DNA from: Streptomyces sp. H39-S7
GTDB lineage: Bacteria; Actinomycetota; Actinomycetes; Streptomycetales; Streptomycetaceae
Assembly: GCF_027158205.1 (NCBI RefSeq)
Contig: NZ_JAPVLU010000024.1
Span: forward strand, 1-64,000
Direction of reading: 5' to 3'
Length of the DNA: 64,000 bases
Below the pieces are notes generated by a model that was not told the origin of the DNA, made no database searches, and was given only the letters and a program-made list of their open reading frames with translations. Below, in pieces: positions 27,621 through 35,848 of the stretch. Numbering within the stretch: position 1 is the first letter of the stretch; the number at the start of each line of letters is the position of its first letter. The position numbers and the translations under genes are program-made.

Positions 27621-28538
27621 GTGCGGACCACGACCCCGGGGCCGAGCACAACCGTCGGCGACCGCGACCTGCCCCAGCTCTATCTCGCCAACGATCAGAA
27701 GGCGTTAAGCCGTCAGAGCGAGTCCCTCCGCGCCACGCGTACCCAGTTGATCCTTCTCCTGATCGCCACGGCCACGGCCGTGATCGCTCAACGGTTCGAC
27801 AGCCAGATCGCCGCTGGTCCCGCGGCCGTCATGTACGGACTTGCCATCCTGATGGGTGTGCGCACCTCGCGCCGGCACGCCCATGCCCATTGGCAGGTGC
27901 ACCGTGACGCTGCCGAGTTCATGAAGTCCCTGGCCTGGCAGTACATGGTCCGTGGTGGGCCGTTCCCCTCCCACGTCCCCGACCCCGACGGGGTGTTCGC
28001 CGAACGGCTGGAGGAGCGGCTGCTCGAATTGCGCAGAGTGGGCTGGACAGAATCGCGCACGGCCCCCCAGATCATGGCGACCGGACAGATCACCCCGGTC
28101 ATGCGGGCCGTTCGGGCCAAACCGTTCACCGCCCGCCGGGACATCTACCTGCGGGACCGAATGCTGGAGCAGATGACCTGGTACCGCAACAGATCGCTGC
28201 AGGAGCACCGCGCCGCGCTCCGCTGGTCTGCTGTGAGCACCGCGCTGACTCTGCTGGCACTGCTCACGGCCGCTGTTCAGGCCCTCGGCCTCAGCCACGG
28301 CGGCTGGGACCTGACGGGCCTGCTCGCCTCGGCCGCCGCGGCGTGCGTCGGCTGGCAGGAAGTACGCAGGCATCGCCCGCTGCACTACGCGCACGCCCTG
28401 GTGGAGCAGGACCTGGAGGCGCTGCGTGTCACGGTGAACACCACGGTCACTGAAGACTGCTGGGCTCGCACGGTGGCGACCGCGGAGCGCCTGGTCTCAC
28501 CCCAGCACACAGACTGGCTGGCCCGCTTCGGCTCCTGA
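27621..28538 (+). CDS. SLATT-domain (DUF4231-like) two-helix membrane protein
   Basis: 305 aa from GTG 27621 behind AGGCGG. Two hairpins of hydrophobic helices are seen: LILLLIATATAVIAQRF with GPAAVMYGLAILMGV near residues 45-80, and STALTLLALLTAAVQAL with LTGLLASAAAACVGW near 205-245. A charged helical region with RDIYLRDRMLEQMTWYRNRSL precedes the second hairpin, the typical DUF4231/SLATT pattern. SLATT proteins are predicted pore-forming effectors in nucleotide-controlled conflict systems, usually beside SLOG or SMODS genes. The facing gene is indeed a SLOG protein, 13 bp away at the 3' end. Confidence 0.7.
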   Translation: MRTTTPGPSTTVGDRDLPQLYLANDQKALSRQSESLRATRTQLILLLIATATAVIAQRFDSQIAAGPAAVMYGLAILMGVRTSRRHAHAHWQVHRDAAEFMKSLAWQYMVRGGPFPSHVPDPDGVFAERLEERLLELRRVGWTESRTAPQIMATGQITPVMRAVRAKPFTARRDIYLRDRMLEQMTWYRNRSLQEHRAALRWSAVSTALTLLALLTAAVQALGLSHGGWDLTGLLASAAAACVGWQEVRRHRPLHYAHALVEQDLEALRVTVNTTVTEDCWARTVATAERLVSPQHTDWLARFGS

Positions 28539-28551
28539 CTCCGTACGCCCC

Positions 28552-29040
28552 CTACGCGCGCCGCACGCCGGGGCTCCACACGACGACCACCGGCACGCCC
28601 GAGAGCCGGGCGTACTCCACGACATCGCCGGTGCCGCCGAGCCCGCGGGCCGGACAGCCGTCCCACACCGCCACCAACCGGTCCACGTGGTCGACAATCC
28701 ACCGGCCCGCCAACAGGTAGGCCTCCTCCTCGGTATCAGCGGCCGGTAGCTCCACCCGGTCGGCGCAGGACGCCAGCAGCCGGCGGTACGCCACCTGGGC
28801 CGTCATCCCGCCAAGCCGATTCCCGTAGTCCGCAGCACCCGGGATCACCGCGGTGACCGGCACACCACAGCCGAGCGCCACCTCCGCGAAGATCTGGTCG
28901 GCGCCCGCCGCGAGGCTGCTGAACGCCGCGTCGAACCCGCCCGCCCCGCCGCCCCGCAGTTGGGCCCGGATCCCCGCGTGCACGTTGTCCAGTGCGTCGG
29001 CGGGGATGCACCGGTGGCCGGTAACACCGATACGGGCCAC
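28552..29040 (-). CDS. SLOG-domain (DprA/LOG-like nucleotide-binding) protein
   Basis: 162 aa from GTG 29040, which follows GGGGGTGGG. It is a single Rossmannoid domain: VARIGVTGHRCI at the N-terminus, SSLAAGADQIFAEVAL, VTAVIPGAADYGN, DHVDRLVAVWDG and VVEYARLSGVPVVVVW. This strand-GxTGHR...AGADxxxA pattern fits SLOG domains, predicted to bind or produce nucleotide-derived signals. It is convergent with the SLATT membrane protein, an association described for predicted anti-phage or stress systems. Function and ligand remain predictions. Confidence 0.65.
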   Translation of the reverse strand: MARIGVTGHRCIPADALDNVHAGIRAQLRGGGAGGFDAAFSSLAAGADQIFAEVALGCGVPVTAVIPGAADYGNRLGGMTAQVAYRRLLASCADRVELPAADTEEEAYLLAGRWIVDHVDRLVAVWDGCPARGLGGTGDVVEYARLSGVPVVVVWSPGVRRA

Positions 29041-29209
29041 GCGCCCACCCCCATGACATCGTTCCGCATGTGCCCGTCCAGTCTGCCCGGTGCGCGAGGC
29101 TCCGACACTGGACGGGCGAGTTGTCCGGCGAACATACGGGCGGGTGCGAGGTGGCACGAGGCACGACGTTCTCGCGTGCGGACGGATGGGGGTCTCCCAG
29201 CGCGTTACG

Positions 29210-29764
29210 TCACCGGCTGCTGCTGGGTGACGCAGTGGATGCCGCCGCCGTGGCCGACCCGTCGCCGCCACCGCTGCTGGGGAACCGCCAGCAGCAGGCG
29301 CTGGAGGAGGCCGCGACGGGTTCCGGCGCGTCGGTCTCCGCGGCGGCGGGCGTTGCGCAGCAGCTGCTGCCCTGGGACCTGGTCAGGCTGTCGGCATCGG
29401 CCTTGACGACGTAGACCTCCCAGGGCTCCTGCCCGGGGCCGTGGACCCAGACCTTGTCCTGCAGTGCGTAGCAACAGGTGGTGTCGTCCTCGACGTCGGT
29501 GGTCAGGCCCGCGTCGGCCAGTCGGGTGGTGGCGGCGTGGACGGCTTCGGTGGTGTCGACTTCAACGCCGAGGTGGTCCATGCGGGTGCGGGTCTCCTCG
29601 CCGTCCTTGCCCTGGATCAGGACGAGCTTGAGCGGGGGCTCGGCGATGGCGAAGTTGGCGTAGCCGTCGCGGAGTTTGGCGGGTTCGGTGCCGAAGAGCT
29701 TGGTGTAGAAGGCGATGGACGCCTGCAGGTCGGGTACCCGGAGGGCGAGCTGTACGCGGGACAT
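29210..29764 (-). CDS. arsI: ArsI/CadI-family VOC metalloenzyme (organoarsenical C-As lyase-like)
   Basis: 184 aa, ATG at 29764. The N-terminus SRVQLALRVPDLQASIAFYTKLFGTEPAKLR and the block TTCCYALQDKVWVHGPG are characteristic of ArsI/CadI proteins. The vicinal Cys pair in TTCCYA binds trivalent arsenicals in ArsI. The metal-site His and Glu lie in MDHLGVEV and WEVYVV. After residue 125 the tail contains two more Cys pairs (SSCCAT, SACCWRF) and a Ser/Ala-rich extension, longer than the usual 140-165 aa. A late frameshift near SACC may have extended it. It heads the minus-strand half of the arsenic island. Confidence 0.8.
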   Translation of the reverse strand: MSRVQLALRVPDLQASIAFYTKLFGTEPAKLRDGYANFAIAEPPLKLVLIQGKDGEETRTRMDHLGVEVDTTEAVHAATTRLADAGLTTDVEDDTTCCYALQDKVWVHGPGQEPWEVYVVKADADSLTRSQGSSCCATPAAAETDAPEPVAASSSACCWRFPSSGGGDGSATAAASTASPSSSR

Positions 29765-29810
29765 GACGAGCCTCCTGAGAGATGGGTGTCACGGGTCGTT
29801 CGAGGTGGTC

Positions 29811-31169
29811 TCAGCAGCCGCCGGCCGCTACGGCGACCGGGGCTGCGGAGCCGATCCGGAGGGTGGACGGGGCCGAGCAGCAGCCTCCGCCGTCGGTGGC
29901 GGCCGGCGCTTCGTCGAAGAGCCCCGCTCCCCCGCACACTCCCGTCTCGGGCAGCGTCAACTCGACGCGTTCGGCGGCCTCGTGGTCACCGGCGAGAGCG
30001 GCCGCGATGGAACGGACCTGCTCGTAGCCCGTCATGGCCAGGAACGTGGGTGCGCGGCCGTAGGACTTCATGCCGACCAGATAGAAGCCCGCCTCGGGGT
30101 GGGAGAGCTCCTTGACGCCGTGCGGATAGACCGTGCCGCACGAGTGGACGTTGGGGTCGATGAGCGACGCGAGTGCGGCTGGCGCCTGGAGGCGCTCGTC
30201 CAGGCCGAGGCGCAGTTCGTCGACGAACGACAGGTCCGGGCGCAGACCGGTCAGGCCGATGATCCCGTCGACCGGCTCAAGGCGGGTGCCGTCCTCGCCG
30301 ATCAGGACGAGCCGCTCACCGTCCCGCTCCACCGCGCTCGTGCGGAAGCCGGTCACCGCGCTGGCGTGGCCCGCCTCGACGGCTGCCTTGGCGCGCAGAC
30401 CGAGGGCCCCGCGTGCCGGAAGCTGGTCGGCATCGCCGCCGCCGAAGGTGCTGCCGCTGATCCCGCGCCGCAGGATCCATACCGCGTGGGTGCCAGGGGC
30501 GTCCGCGGCCAGCTCGGCGAGGTAGGCCAGGGCGGTGAAGGCGGAAGCGCCGGAGCCGATCACGGCGGTGCGCTTGCCGGCGTACCGGGCGCGGACGGTC
30601 GGGTCGGCCAGGTCGGGGACGCGGTAGGCGATGCGGTCGGCGGCCGCACGCTCCCCGAGTGCCGGCAGACCGTCGCCGCCCAGCGGGCTGGGGGTGGACC
30701 ACGTGCCGGAGGCGTCGATGACGGCGCGGGCGGTGATCCGCTCCTCCGCCCCGCCGGAACCGGTGACGTGGACGGTGAACGGCTGGGCCTCGCGGTCGGC
30801 GTCCACGACGCGATCCCGGCCGGCTCTGGACACTCCGGACACCCGCACGCCGTACCGGACCCGGTCACCGAGAGCGCCTGCCAGCGGCTGCAGATACCGC
30901 TCGGCCCATTCGGCGCCCGAGGGATAGCCGGCCCCATCGGGGCGGACCCAACCGGTGGGCGCGAGCAGCTTCTCGGCCGTGGGGTCGACCACTTCGCTCC
31001 AGGTGGAGAAAAGCCGCACGTGGCCCCACTCCCGTACCGCACTGCCCGCGGAGTCGCCCGATTCCAGAACCAGCGGTTCCAGCCCGCGTTGCAGGAGTTG
31101 GGACGCGGCGGCCAGACCGATGGGGCCGGCTCCGATGACGACGACGGGGAGGGCGGTTGTCGTACGCAT
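29811..31169 (-). CDS. FAD/NAD(P)-binding monooxygenase-like protein of the arsenic island
   Basis: 452 aa from ATG 31169 (GAGAGG upstream). FAD-binding motif VVVIGAGPIGLAAASQLLQ starts the protein, the second nucleotide motif is RTAVIGSGASAFTALAYL near residue 200, and FSTWSEVVDPTAEKLL and GMKSYGRAPTFLAMTGYEQV follow. The Cys-rich tail (ETGVCGGAGLF, GGGCCSAPS, AAGGC) suggests metalloid contact. Proteins of this type occur in actinobacterial ars clusters and have been proposed as arsenic-related flavin monooxygenases. The reaction is unproven. It is transcribed away from arsR and toward arsI, 46 bp apart. Confidence 0.75.
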   Translation of the reverse strand: MRTTTALPVVVIGAGPIGLAAASQLLQRGLEPLVLESGDSAGSAVREWGHVRLFSTWSEVVDPTAEKLLAPTGWVRPDGAGYPSGAEWAERYLQPLAGALGDRVRYGVRVSGVSRAGRDRVVDADREAQPFTVHVTGSGGAEERITARAVIDASGTWSTPSPLGGDGLPALGERAAADRIAYRVPDLADPTVRARYAGKRTAVIGSGASAFTALAYLAELAADAPGTHAVWILRRGISGSTFGGGDADQLPARGALGLRAKAAVEAGHASAVTGFRTSAVERDGERLVLIGEDGTRLEPVDGIIGLTGLRPDLSFVDELRLGLDERLQAPAALASLIDPNVHSCGTVYPHGVKELSHPEAGFYLVGMKSYGRAPTFLAMTGYEQVRSIAAALAGDHEAAERVELTLPETGVCGGAGLFDEAPAATDGGGCCSAPSTLRIGSAAPVAVAAGGC

Positions 31170-31314
31170 GATGGTGGGGCCTCTCTGGGCGGAACGGCAA
31201 TGCGCGGTCAGGAGGTGATGGGTGATACCGGAAGGCAGCGCCGAGCTGCGAAGCGGTCGCGATGGAAAGCCGCGAGGTCGGACACGGACACGGCGTGGGC
31301 CTTGCGCCCTCTGA

Positions 31315-31375
31315 TTCGACATCCGTCGATACGTCGAAGTTTGCCACTGGCTTCGACGAGTGTCAACATAGACAC
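31315..31375 (+). promoter_or_regulatory. arsR promoter/operator region with two inverted repeats
   Basis: TTCGAC (31315-31320) and GTCGAA (31333-31338) form one repeat; GTGTC (31360-31364) and GACAC (31371-31375) form a second directly before the ATG. TTGCCA (31341-31346) and CAACAT (31364-31369) with 17-bp spacing are a plausible promoter. Transcription would then start at or very near the ATG, giving a leaderless mRNA. Confidence 0.45.
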
Positions 31376-31741
31376 ATGTCGAATCTAGAGATGGTTGAGT
31401 TGCCGGTTCTGCAGCCGGCCGTGCCGTGCTGCCCACCGCTGACCCAGCAGGCGCTGACCGCCGAAGAGGCGGTACGGACGGCGGCCATGTTCAAGGCTCT
31501 CGGCGATCCGGTCCGACTGCGGCTGTTCTCCCTGATCGCCTCACACGAGGGCGGGGAAGCCTGCGTCTGCGACATCTCCGACGTCGGCGTCTCGCAGCCC
31601 ACCGTCAGCCACCACTTGAAGAAGCTGCGCGAGGCCGGCCTGCTCACTTCCGAGCGACGCGGGACGTGGGTCTACTACCGCGTGGCGCCGTCCGTGCTGG
31701 CCGCCTTGTCCGGGGCGCTGGCGCCTGGGGTTCGAGGGTGA
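31376..31741 (+). CDS. arsR: ArsR-family arsenic-responsive repressor
   Basis: 121 aa, ATG 31376 without a ribosome-binding site, consistent with leaderless translation. It has a winged-helix fold with FKALGDPVRLRLFSLIAS, the metal-sensing ACVCDISDV segment in helix alpha-3, and the recognition helix VSQPTVSHHLKKLREAGLL. WVYYRVAP forms the wing. The Cys-x-Cys of CVCD matches the arsenic-binding cysteines of classical ArsR repressors, and PCCPP at residues 18-22 could add ligands. It presumably represses the divergent FAD-protein/arsI unit and itself. Confidence 0.85.
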   Translation: MSNLEMVELPVLQPAVPCCPPLTQQALTAEEAVRTAAMFKALGDPVRLRLFSLIASHEGGEACVCDISDVGVSQPTVSHHLKKLREAGLLTSERRGTWVYYRVAPSVLAALSGALAPGVRG

Positions 31742-31784
31742 AGTGCGCGGCTTCAGGCCCAGGTCGCCACCAGCGCGCCCTGCC

Positions 31785-32876
31785 TCAGGCGCTCAGCGAG
31801 GCCGGGGCGAACCTCTCGCGCCAGGCGAGCGACACGTAGACCAGCGCCACCAGCACCGGAACTTCGATGAGCGGGCCGACGACACCGGACAGGGCCTGCC
31901 CGGAGGTGACGCCGAAGGTGGCGATGGCGACGGCGATGGCGAGTTCGAAGTTGTTGCCCGCCGCCGTGAAGGCGAGCGTGGCGGTGCGGTCGTAGTTCAG
32001 GCCGATGGCCTTGCCGAGGGCGAAGGTCCCGAACCACATGATCGCGAAGTAGACCACCAGCGGCAGTGCGATGCGGACGACGTCACCGGGCTGGTTCGTG
32101 ATCGTCTTTCCCTGCAGGGCGAAGAGGATGACGATCGTGAAGAGCAGGCCGTAGAGGGCGAACGGGCCGATCTTCGGCAGGAAAGTGGCCTCGTACTTCT
32201 CCCGGCCCATCGACTTCTCGCCGTAGCGTCGCGTCAGAAAGCCGGCCACGAGCGGCACGCCGAGGAAAATCACGACGTTCAGCGCGATCTTCCACATGCT
32301 GATGTCGAGGTGTTCACCGTCGCCCAGGCCCAGCCAGCCGGGCAGCAGGTCGAGGTAGAGCCAGCCGAGCAGGCCGAAGGCGATCACCTGGAAGACGGAG
32401 TTGAGGGCGACCAGGACGGCGGCGGCTTCGCGGTCGCCGCAGGCGAGGTCGTTCCAGATGATGACCATGGCGATGCAGCGGGCGAGTCCGACGATGATCA
32501 GGCCGGTGCGGTACGCGGGAAGGTCGGCCAGGAAGATCCACGCCAGCGCGAACATGACGGCCGGGCCGACCAGCCAGTTGATCACCAGGGACGAGACCAT
32601 GAGCTTGCGATCGCCGGTGACGGAGTCGAGCTTGTCGTAGCGGACCTTGGCCAGGACCGGGTACATCATGATCAGCAGCCCGACGGCGATCGGCAGGGAG
32701 ATCCCGCCGATCTCGACCTTCGCCAGCGCGTCGTTCAACCCGGGGATGATCCGTCCGAGTCCGAGGCCGAGCGCCATGGCGAGCAGGATCCACACGGCGA
32801 GGAAGCGGTCAAGGGTGGAGAGCTTCGCGACCACCCCGGGTTCAGTGATGGTCGCGGGAGGTTCGGTGCGGGTCAC
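31785..32876 (-). CDS. acr3: ACR3-family arsenite efflux permease
   Basis: 363 aa. Ten hydrophobic segments, starting with LDRFLAVWILLAMALGLGLG. The ACR3 signatures are present: LIMMYPVLAKVRYDKL, VINWLVGPAVMFALAWIFL, IVGLARCIAMVIIWNDLACGD with the conserved transport Cys, LGWLYLDLLPGWLGL and TLAFTAAGNNFELAIAV. It exports arsenite driven by the proton gradient. Its ATG is inside the arsR2 stop (ATGA overlap at 32873-32876), so the two are translationally coupled. Confidence 0.92.
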   Translation of the reverse strand: MTRTEPPATITEPGVVAKLSTLDRFLAVWILLAMALGLGLGRIIPGLNDALAKVEIGGISLPIAVGLLIMMYPVLAKVRYDKLDSVTGDRKLMVSSLVINWLVGPAVMFALAWIFLADLPAYRTGLIIVGLARCIAMVIIWNDLACGDREAAAVLVALNSVFQVIAFGLLGWLYLDLLPGWLGLGDGEHLDISMWKIALNVVIFLGVPLVAGFLTRRYGEKSMGREKYEATFLPKIGPFALYGLLFTIVILFALQGKTITNQPGDVVRIALPLVVYFAIMWFGTFALGKAIGLNYDRTATLAFTAAGNNFELAIAVAIATFGVTSGQALSGVVGPLIEVPVLVALVYVSLAWRERFAPASLSA

Positions 32877-33181
32877 GGGCAGGCCCTCTTGTTCTCGGCG
32901 CCGGTCCGCGCGGACTCGGCCAGTTCGGCGAACTGGGCGCCGAGCGCGGCGATGACGTCCGCGCGCAGCTTGTAGTACGTGAACCGCCCGCAGGGCTCCG
33001 TCTCCACGACCCCGGCCTCCCGCAGCACCTTCAGGTGGTTGGACAGGTTCGTCTGCCTCGCGCCGGTCTCCTCGACCAGATGCGTGGTGCAGAGGGTCTC
33101 GCGGGCGAGCAGGGTCACGATCTGCATCCTGAGCGGGTCCGCGAGAACTCGCATCAAATCAGTGTCGACTGACGTCATCAT
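32873..33181 (-). CDS. arsR: ArsR-family regulator coupled to acr3
   Basis: 102 aa, ATG at 33181 with a second ATG next to it. Winged helix with LADPLRMQIVTLLARE, the CTTHLVEETGARQTNLSNHLKVLREAGVV recognition region and FTYYKLRADV wing. The CxxH-type cysteine in ETLCTTHL and the Cys in TEPCGRF are candidate arsenite ligands. This second ArsR lacks the CxCD motif of the first, so the sensing site differs. It overlaps acr3 by 4 bp and is divergent from arsC. Confidence 0.85.
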   Translation of the reverse strand: MMTSVDTDLMRVLADPLRMQIVTLLARETLCTTHLVEETGARQTNLSNHLKVLREAGVVETEPCGRFTYYKLRADVIAALGAQFAELAESARTGAENKRACP

Positions 33182-33214
33182 GCGCTGATACTGTCACATC
33201 AGTGCTGCCTGACA
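33160..33214. promoter_or_regulatory. Putative ArsR2 operator cluster between arsR2 and arsC
   Basis: Several repeats are packed here: TCAGT-GTCG-ACTGA (33160-33173), CTGAT (33185-33189) with ATCAG (33198-33202), and TGTCA (33192-33196) with TGACA (33210-33214). They cover the arsR2 start and the divergent arsC promoter region, as expected for an autoregulating repressor. Confidence 0.4.
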
Positions 33215-33272
33215 CCACCGAGTGGCTGATATCGACAGCAGCTCGATTCTTCGTGAGACACAAGGGACCCCG

Positions 33273-33686
33273 ATGTCCGAGAAGCCGTCCGTCCTGTTCG
33301 TCTGCATCCACAACGCCGGCCGCTCCCAGATGGCCGCGGCCTGGCTGACCCACCTGGCCGGAGACCGCGTCGAGGTCCGCTCCGCCGGCTCCGCCCCCGG
33401 CGCCCAGGTCAACCCGGCCGCCGTGGAGGCGATGCGCGAGGTCGGCATCGACATCTCCGCCGAGATCCCGAAGGTGCTGACCGTCGAGTCCGTCCAGGCG
33501 TCCGACGTCTGCATCACGATGGGCTGCGGGGACGTCTGCCCCGTGTTCCCGGGCAAGCGGTACCTGGATTGGAAACTGGAGGACCCGGCAGGCCAGGGCG
33601 TCGAGGCCGTCCGCCCGATCCGCGACGAGATCAGGGTCCTCATCGAGAACCTGATCGCCGAGATCTCCGCCGCACCCGCCGCATGA
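33273..33686 (+). CDS. arsC: Arsenate reductase, low-molecular-weight phosphatase type
   Basis: 137 aa from ATG 33273 (AAGGGA upstream). The P-loop is FVCIHNAGRSQMA (CX5R) and the later cysteines lie in ITMGCGDVCPVFPGKRYLDW. It reduces arsenate to arsenite, which ACR3 then exports. The Cys pair GCGDVC fits the thioredoxin- or mycothiol-linked ArsC group of actinobacteria. It is divergent from arsR2 and is followed by a coupled acetyltransferase gene (stop at 33686). Confidence 0.9.
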   Translation: MSEKPSVLFVCIHNAGRSQMAAAWLTHLAGDRVEVRSAGSAPGAQVNPAAVEAMREVGIDISAEIPKVLTVESVQASDVCITMGCGDVCPVFPGKRYLDWKLEDPAGQGVEAVRPIRDEIRVLIENLIAEISAAPAA

Positions 33687-33709
33687 GCGAAAGGTTGGAG
33701 GATTCCGCT

Positions 33710-34243
33710 GTGCACCCTGATCCGTCAGCGGCAGCGGCTTCCCGGGCCGAACTGGAAGTGATCGCCATGCGGCCCCAGCATGCCGACCAGGTTCTGGCGA
33801 TCTACCAGGCCGGTATCGACGAAGGCAACGCCACCTTCGAAACGGTGGCGCCGAAGTGGCAGGACTTCGACGCGGCGAGGCTGGCCGAGCACCGTATGAT
33901 CGCCACCGCCCCGTCGGAGGAGCAGGTCCTGGGTTGGGTGGCCGCGTCGGCGGTGTCCACGCGGTGCGTGTACGCCGGAGTGGTGGAGCACTCGGTCTAT
34001 GTGCATCCCGGGGCCCGGGGGCGTGGAGTGGCGCGGCGGCTGCTGGGCGCATTGATCGCGTCGACCGAAGCGGCGGGTATCTGGACCATTCAGTCCGGGA
34101 TCTTTCCGGAGAACACCGCGAGCATGCGCCTGCACCTGAACGCCGGTTTCCGGGTGATCGGCACCCGTGAACGCATTGGCCGGCAGCACGACGTCTGGCG
34201 AGATGTCGTGCTATTGGAGCGCCGCAGCAACAGGATCGGCTGA
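33710..34243 (+). CDS. GNAT acetyltransferase, ArsN1 (arsinothricin resistance)-like
   Basis: 177 aa from GTG 33710, which has GGAGG at 33697-33701; an ATG at 33683 overlapping the arsC stop is an alternative. The sequence MRPQHADQVLAIYQAGID, NATFET, RCVYAGVVEHSVYVHPGARGRGVARRLL and GIFPENTASMRLHLNAGF, ending DVWRDVVLLERR, matches the PAT/ArsN family. These enzymes acetylate the alpha-amino group of phosphinothricin or its arsenic analogue arsinothricin. Its position behind arsC favours ArsN1. Substrate specificity between the two cannot be settled from sequence. Confidence 0.8.
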   Translation: MHPDPSAAAASRAELEVIAMRPQHADQVLAIYQAGIDEGNATFETVAPKWQDFDAARLAEHRMIATAPSEEQVLGWVAASAVSTRCVYAGVVEHSVYVHPGARGRGVARRLLGALIASTEAAGIWTIQSGIFPENTASMRLHLNAGFRVIGTRERIGRQHDVWRDVVLLERRSNRIG

Positions 34244-34346
34244 GCGCGGTTCCCGTCGCGCCGAGAATGGTAGAGACCCCATACGTGAGGCCATCATGAT
34301 GTGCGCAGCGTCGCTCGGTGACGCATCGTTGAGGTGGAGGCACGCC

Positions 34347-34613
34347 ATGAAGCACTACGAGACGCGGATCCTGCTGTACTGGACCGAGGGTCAGCTGGCG
34401 CGCGGCTGGACCGACGGCGAACACGACTCGGATGATCCGATGGGGCTCGCCGAAGAGACCAAAGCCCGCCTCTTGCGGATGCGGGCAGCCGGCAAGATGC
34501 CCGCCCAGGCCGAGGGCCTGCGGTGGACGGATGTGGAGCACGGCGCCGTGCAGGTGTACGGGTACGGGCTCAGTCATCACGAATCCCCCGTGGCCGAGGT
34601 GGGCCTGTTCTGA
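34347..34613 (+). CDS. Small hypothetical protein
   Basis: 88 aa, ATG 34347 preceded by GGTGGAGG. It begins KHYETRILLYWTEGQLARGW and ends EVGLF; the middle is charged and helical (EETKARLLRMRAAGKMP). No signal peptide, membrane helix or known motif is seen. I do not recognise the family. An upstream ATG at 34296 is in frame but has no ribosome site. Confidence 0.6.
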   Translation: MKHYETRILLYWTEGQLARGWTDGEHDSDDPMGLAEETKARLLRMRAAGKMPAQAEGLRWTDVEHGAVQVYGYGLSHHESPVAEVGLF

Positions 34614-34664
34614 CGGCGTAGCCGCCCGTGCGCGGCAGTGCGCACTCAGCGAGAGCGCGGGAGT

Positions 34665-35654
34665 TCACAGCCAGTCTCGTCGTGCCGCCTGGACTCCGGC
34701 CTGGAAGCGGGTCGTGGCGCCCAATGCCGCCAGGAGCGTGGAGACGCGGCGTACGACGGTGCGGCGGCTCAGGCCGAGGTGGCGGGCGATCGCGTCGTCG
34801 GTGGCGCCGCTGGCCATGAGGGTGAGGATCTGGCGGTCCCGGGCGTCGATCTGCGTCCCGATGCCCGCGGCCGATATCGGAACGGCGAGCCGCCACAGGG
34901 ACTCGAACACGTTGGACAGCGCCTGGAGCAGGCTGGACGGACGGATCAAGAGGGAGACGACACCGGGATGGTCGTCGGCGGTGAGAGTGACGACCGCCAG
35001 TTCGCTGTCGCTGATGGCGAGTTTAAGCGGTGGATCGTCCAAAGTCCGTGCCTGTTCACCGGCCTCTATCATGCGCGCCATATTGGGCCACGCGACGAGG
35101 TCGTCGAACACGGAGCCGTGGTAAATGGTGCGGTAGGCGACGCCTGCGTCCATGCGCTCCCGCTGGAGCACCTCCTGCTCCCTGTAGTGCTCGGCGGAAC
35201 CGGAGTACGGGGGTACGTCGATGACTCGGATCTGATGGGACGCGGTCTGCTGCAGTTGCCGGCTGACGGCCAGCACGCGTGCGGAGTCCTCGACGACTTC
35301 CAGCGCGCCGTAGTGACCGGCGTCCCTCCGGGCGAAACGGTAGAGGCGTTCCAGTTCCGTTCCGGTCTTGCGCAGGGTGCTCTGTACGGCGGCCTCGCGC
35401 TGCAGCAGGGTCTCGACGACTTCCGTGGGCGGTATTGCCTCCCAGGAGGTTTCCCCGACTCCAGGGGCTTCCCCGTTCCTGTGATTCGTCCTCACAATGA
35501 TGTCCTCGGCGGCGAGTTCCTCCACCACCGCGCTGACCACGGCCGCGCTCAGCCCGGTGCGGGCCGCCAACCAGCCGACGGGCTCACGCGGGTGACCGAC
35601 CAGGGATCTGTAGACCCGCCCGCGGTCGGAATGCGGGTCCAAGACGTCGCGCAC
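34665..35654 (-). CDS. TrmB-like/LuxR-type transcriptional regulator
   Basis: 329 aa, GTG 35654 behind GAGGGGGAG. The N-terminus has a TrmB-type winged helix (GWLAARTGLSAAVVSAVVEEL), followed by a coiled segment around TLLQREAAVQSTLRKTGTEL. The middle resembles a PLD-like sensor domain (RVIDVPPYSGSAEHYREQE). The last 65 residues form a LuxR helix-turn-helix (DRQILTLMASGATDDAIARHLGLSRRTVVRR). This architecture is frequent in streptomycetes. It is divergent from a set of exported esterases and proteases and may regulate them. A 7-bp inverted repeat lies 25 bp upstream of its start. Confidence 0.8.
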   Translation of the reverse strand: MRDVLDPHSDRGRVYRSLVGHPREPVGWLAARTGLSAAVVSAVVEELAAEDIIVRTNHRNGEAPGVGETSWEAIPPTEVVETLLQREAAVQSTLRKTGTELERLYRFARRDAGHYGALEVVEDSARVLAVSRQLQQTASHQIRVIDVPPYSGSAEHYREQEVLQRERMDAGVAYRTIYHGSVFDDLVAWPNMARMIEAGEQARTLDDPPLKLAISDSELAVVTLTADDHPGVVSLLIRPSSLLQALSNVFESLWRLAVPISAAGIGTQIDARDRQILTLMASGATDDAIARHLGLSRRTVVRRVSTLLAALGATTRFQAGVQAARRDWL

Positions 35655-35678
35655 GGCTCCCCCTCATCCGTACCGGAG

Positions 35679-35697
35679 TCGATGGTACGGCCATCGA
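35679..35697. promoter_or_regulatory. Putative operator: TCGATGG-N5-CCATCGA
   Basis: TCGATGG (35679-35685) and CCATCGA (35691-35697) are exact reverse complements. The site lies in the 194-bp divergent gap between the TrmB-LuxR regulator and the first exported esterase, so autoregulation or shared control is plausible. Confidence 0.35.
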
Positions 35698-35848
35698 ATT
35701 CTACTGCTGGGTAGGCGCAGCTGCGCCAGTGGCTCATGTGAGACACAGGTCATCCCTGGCGCGGCGTGGAGTTCTGCGATGACAATTCCGGAGTCCGGCT
35801 GATGAACCACCAGCCCCATGGCATCCAGCCCATCCTTGAGGACATCCG

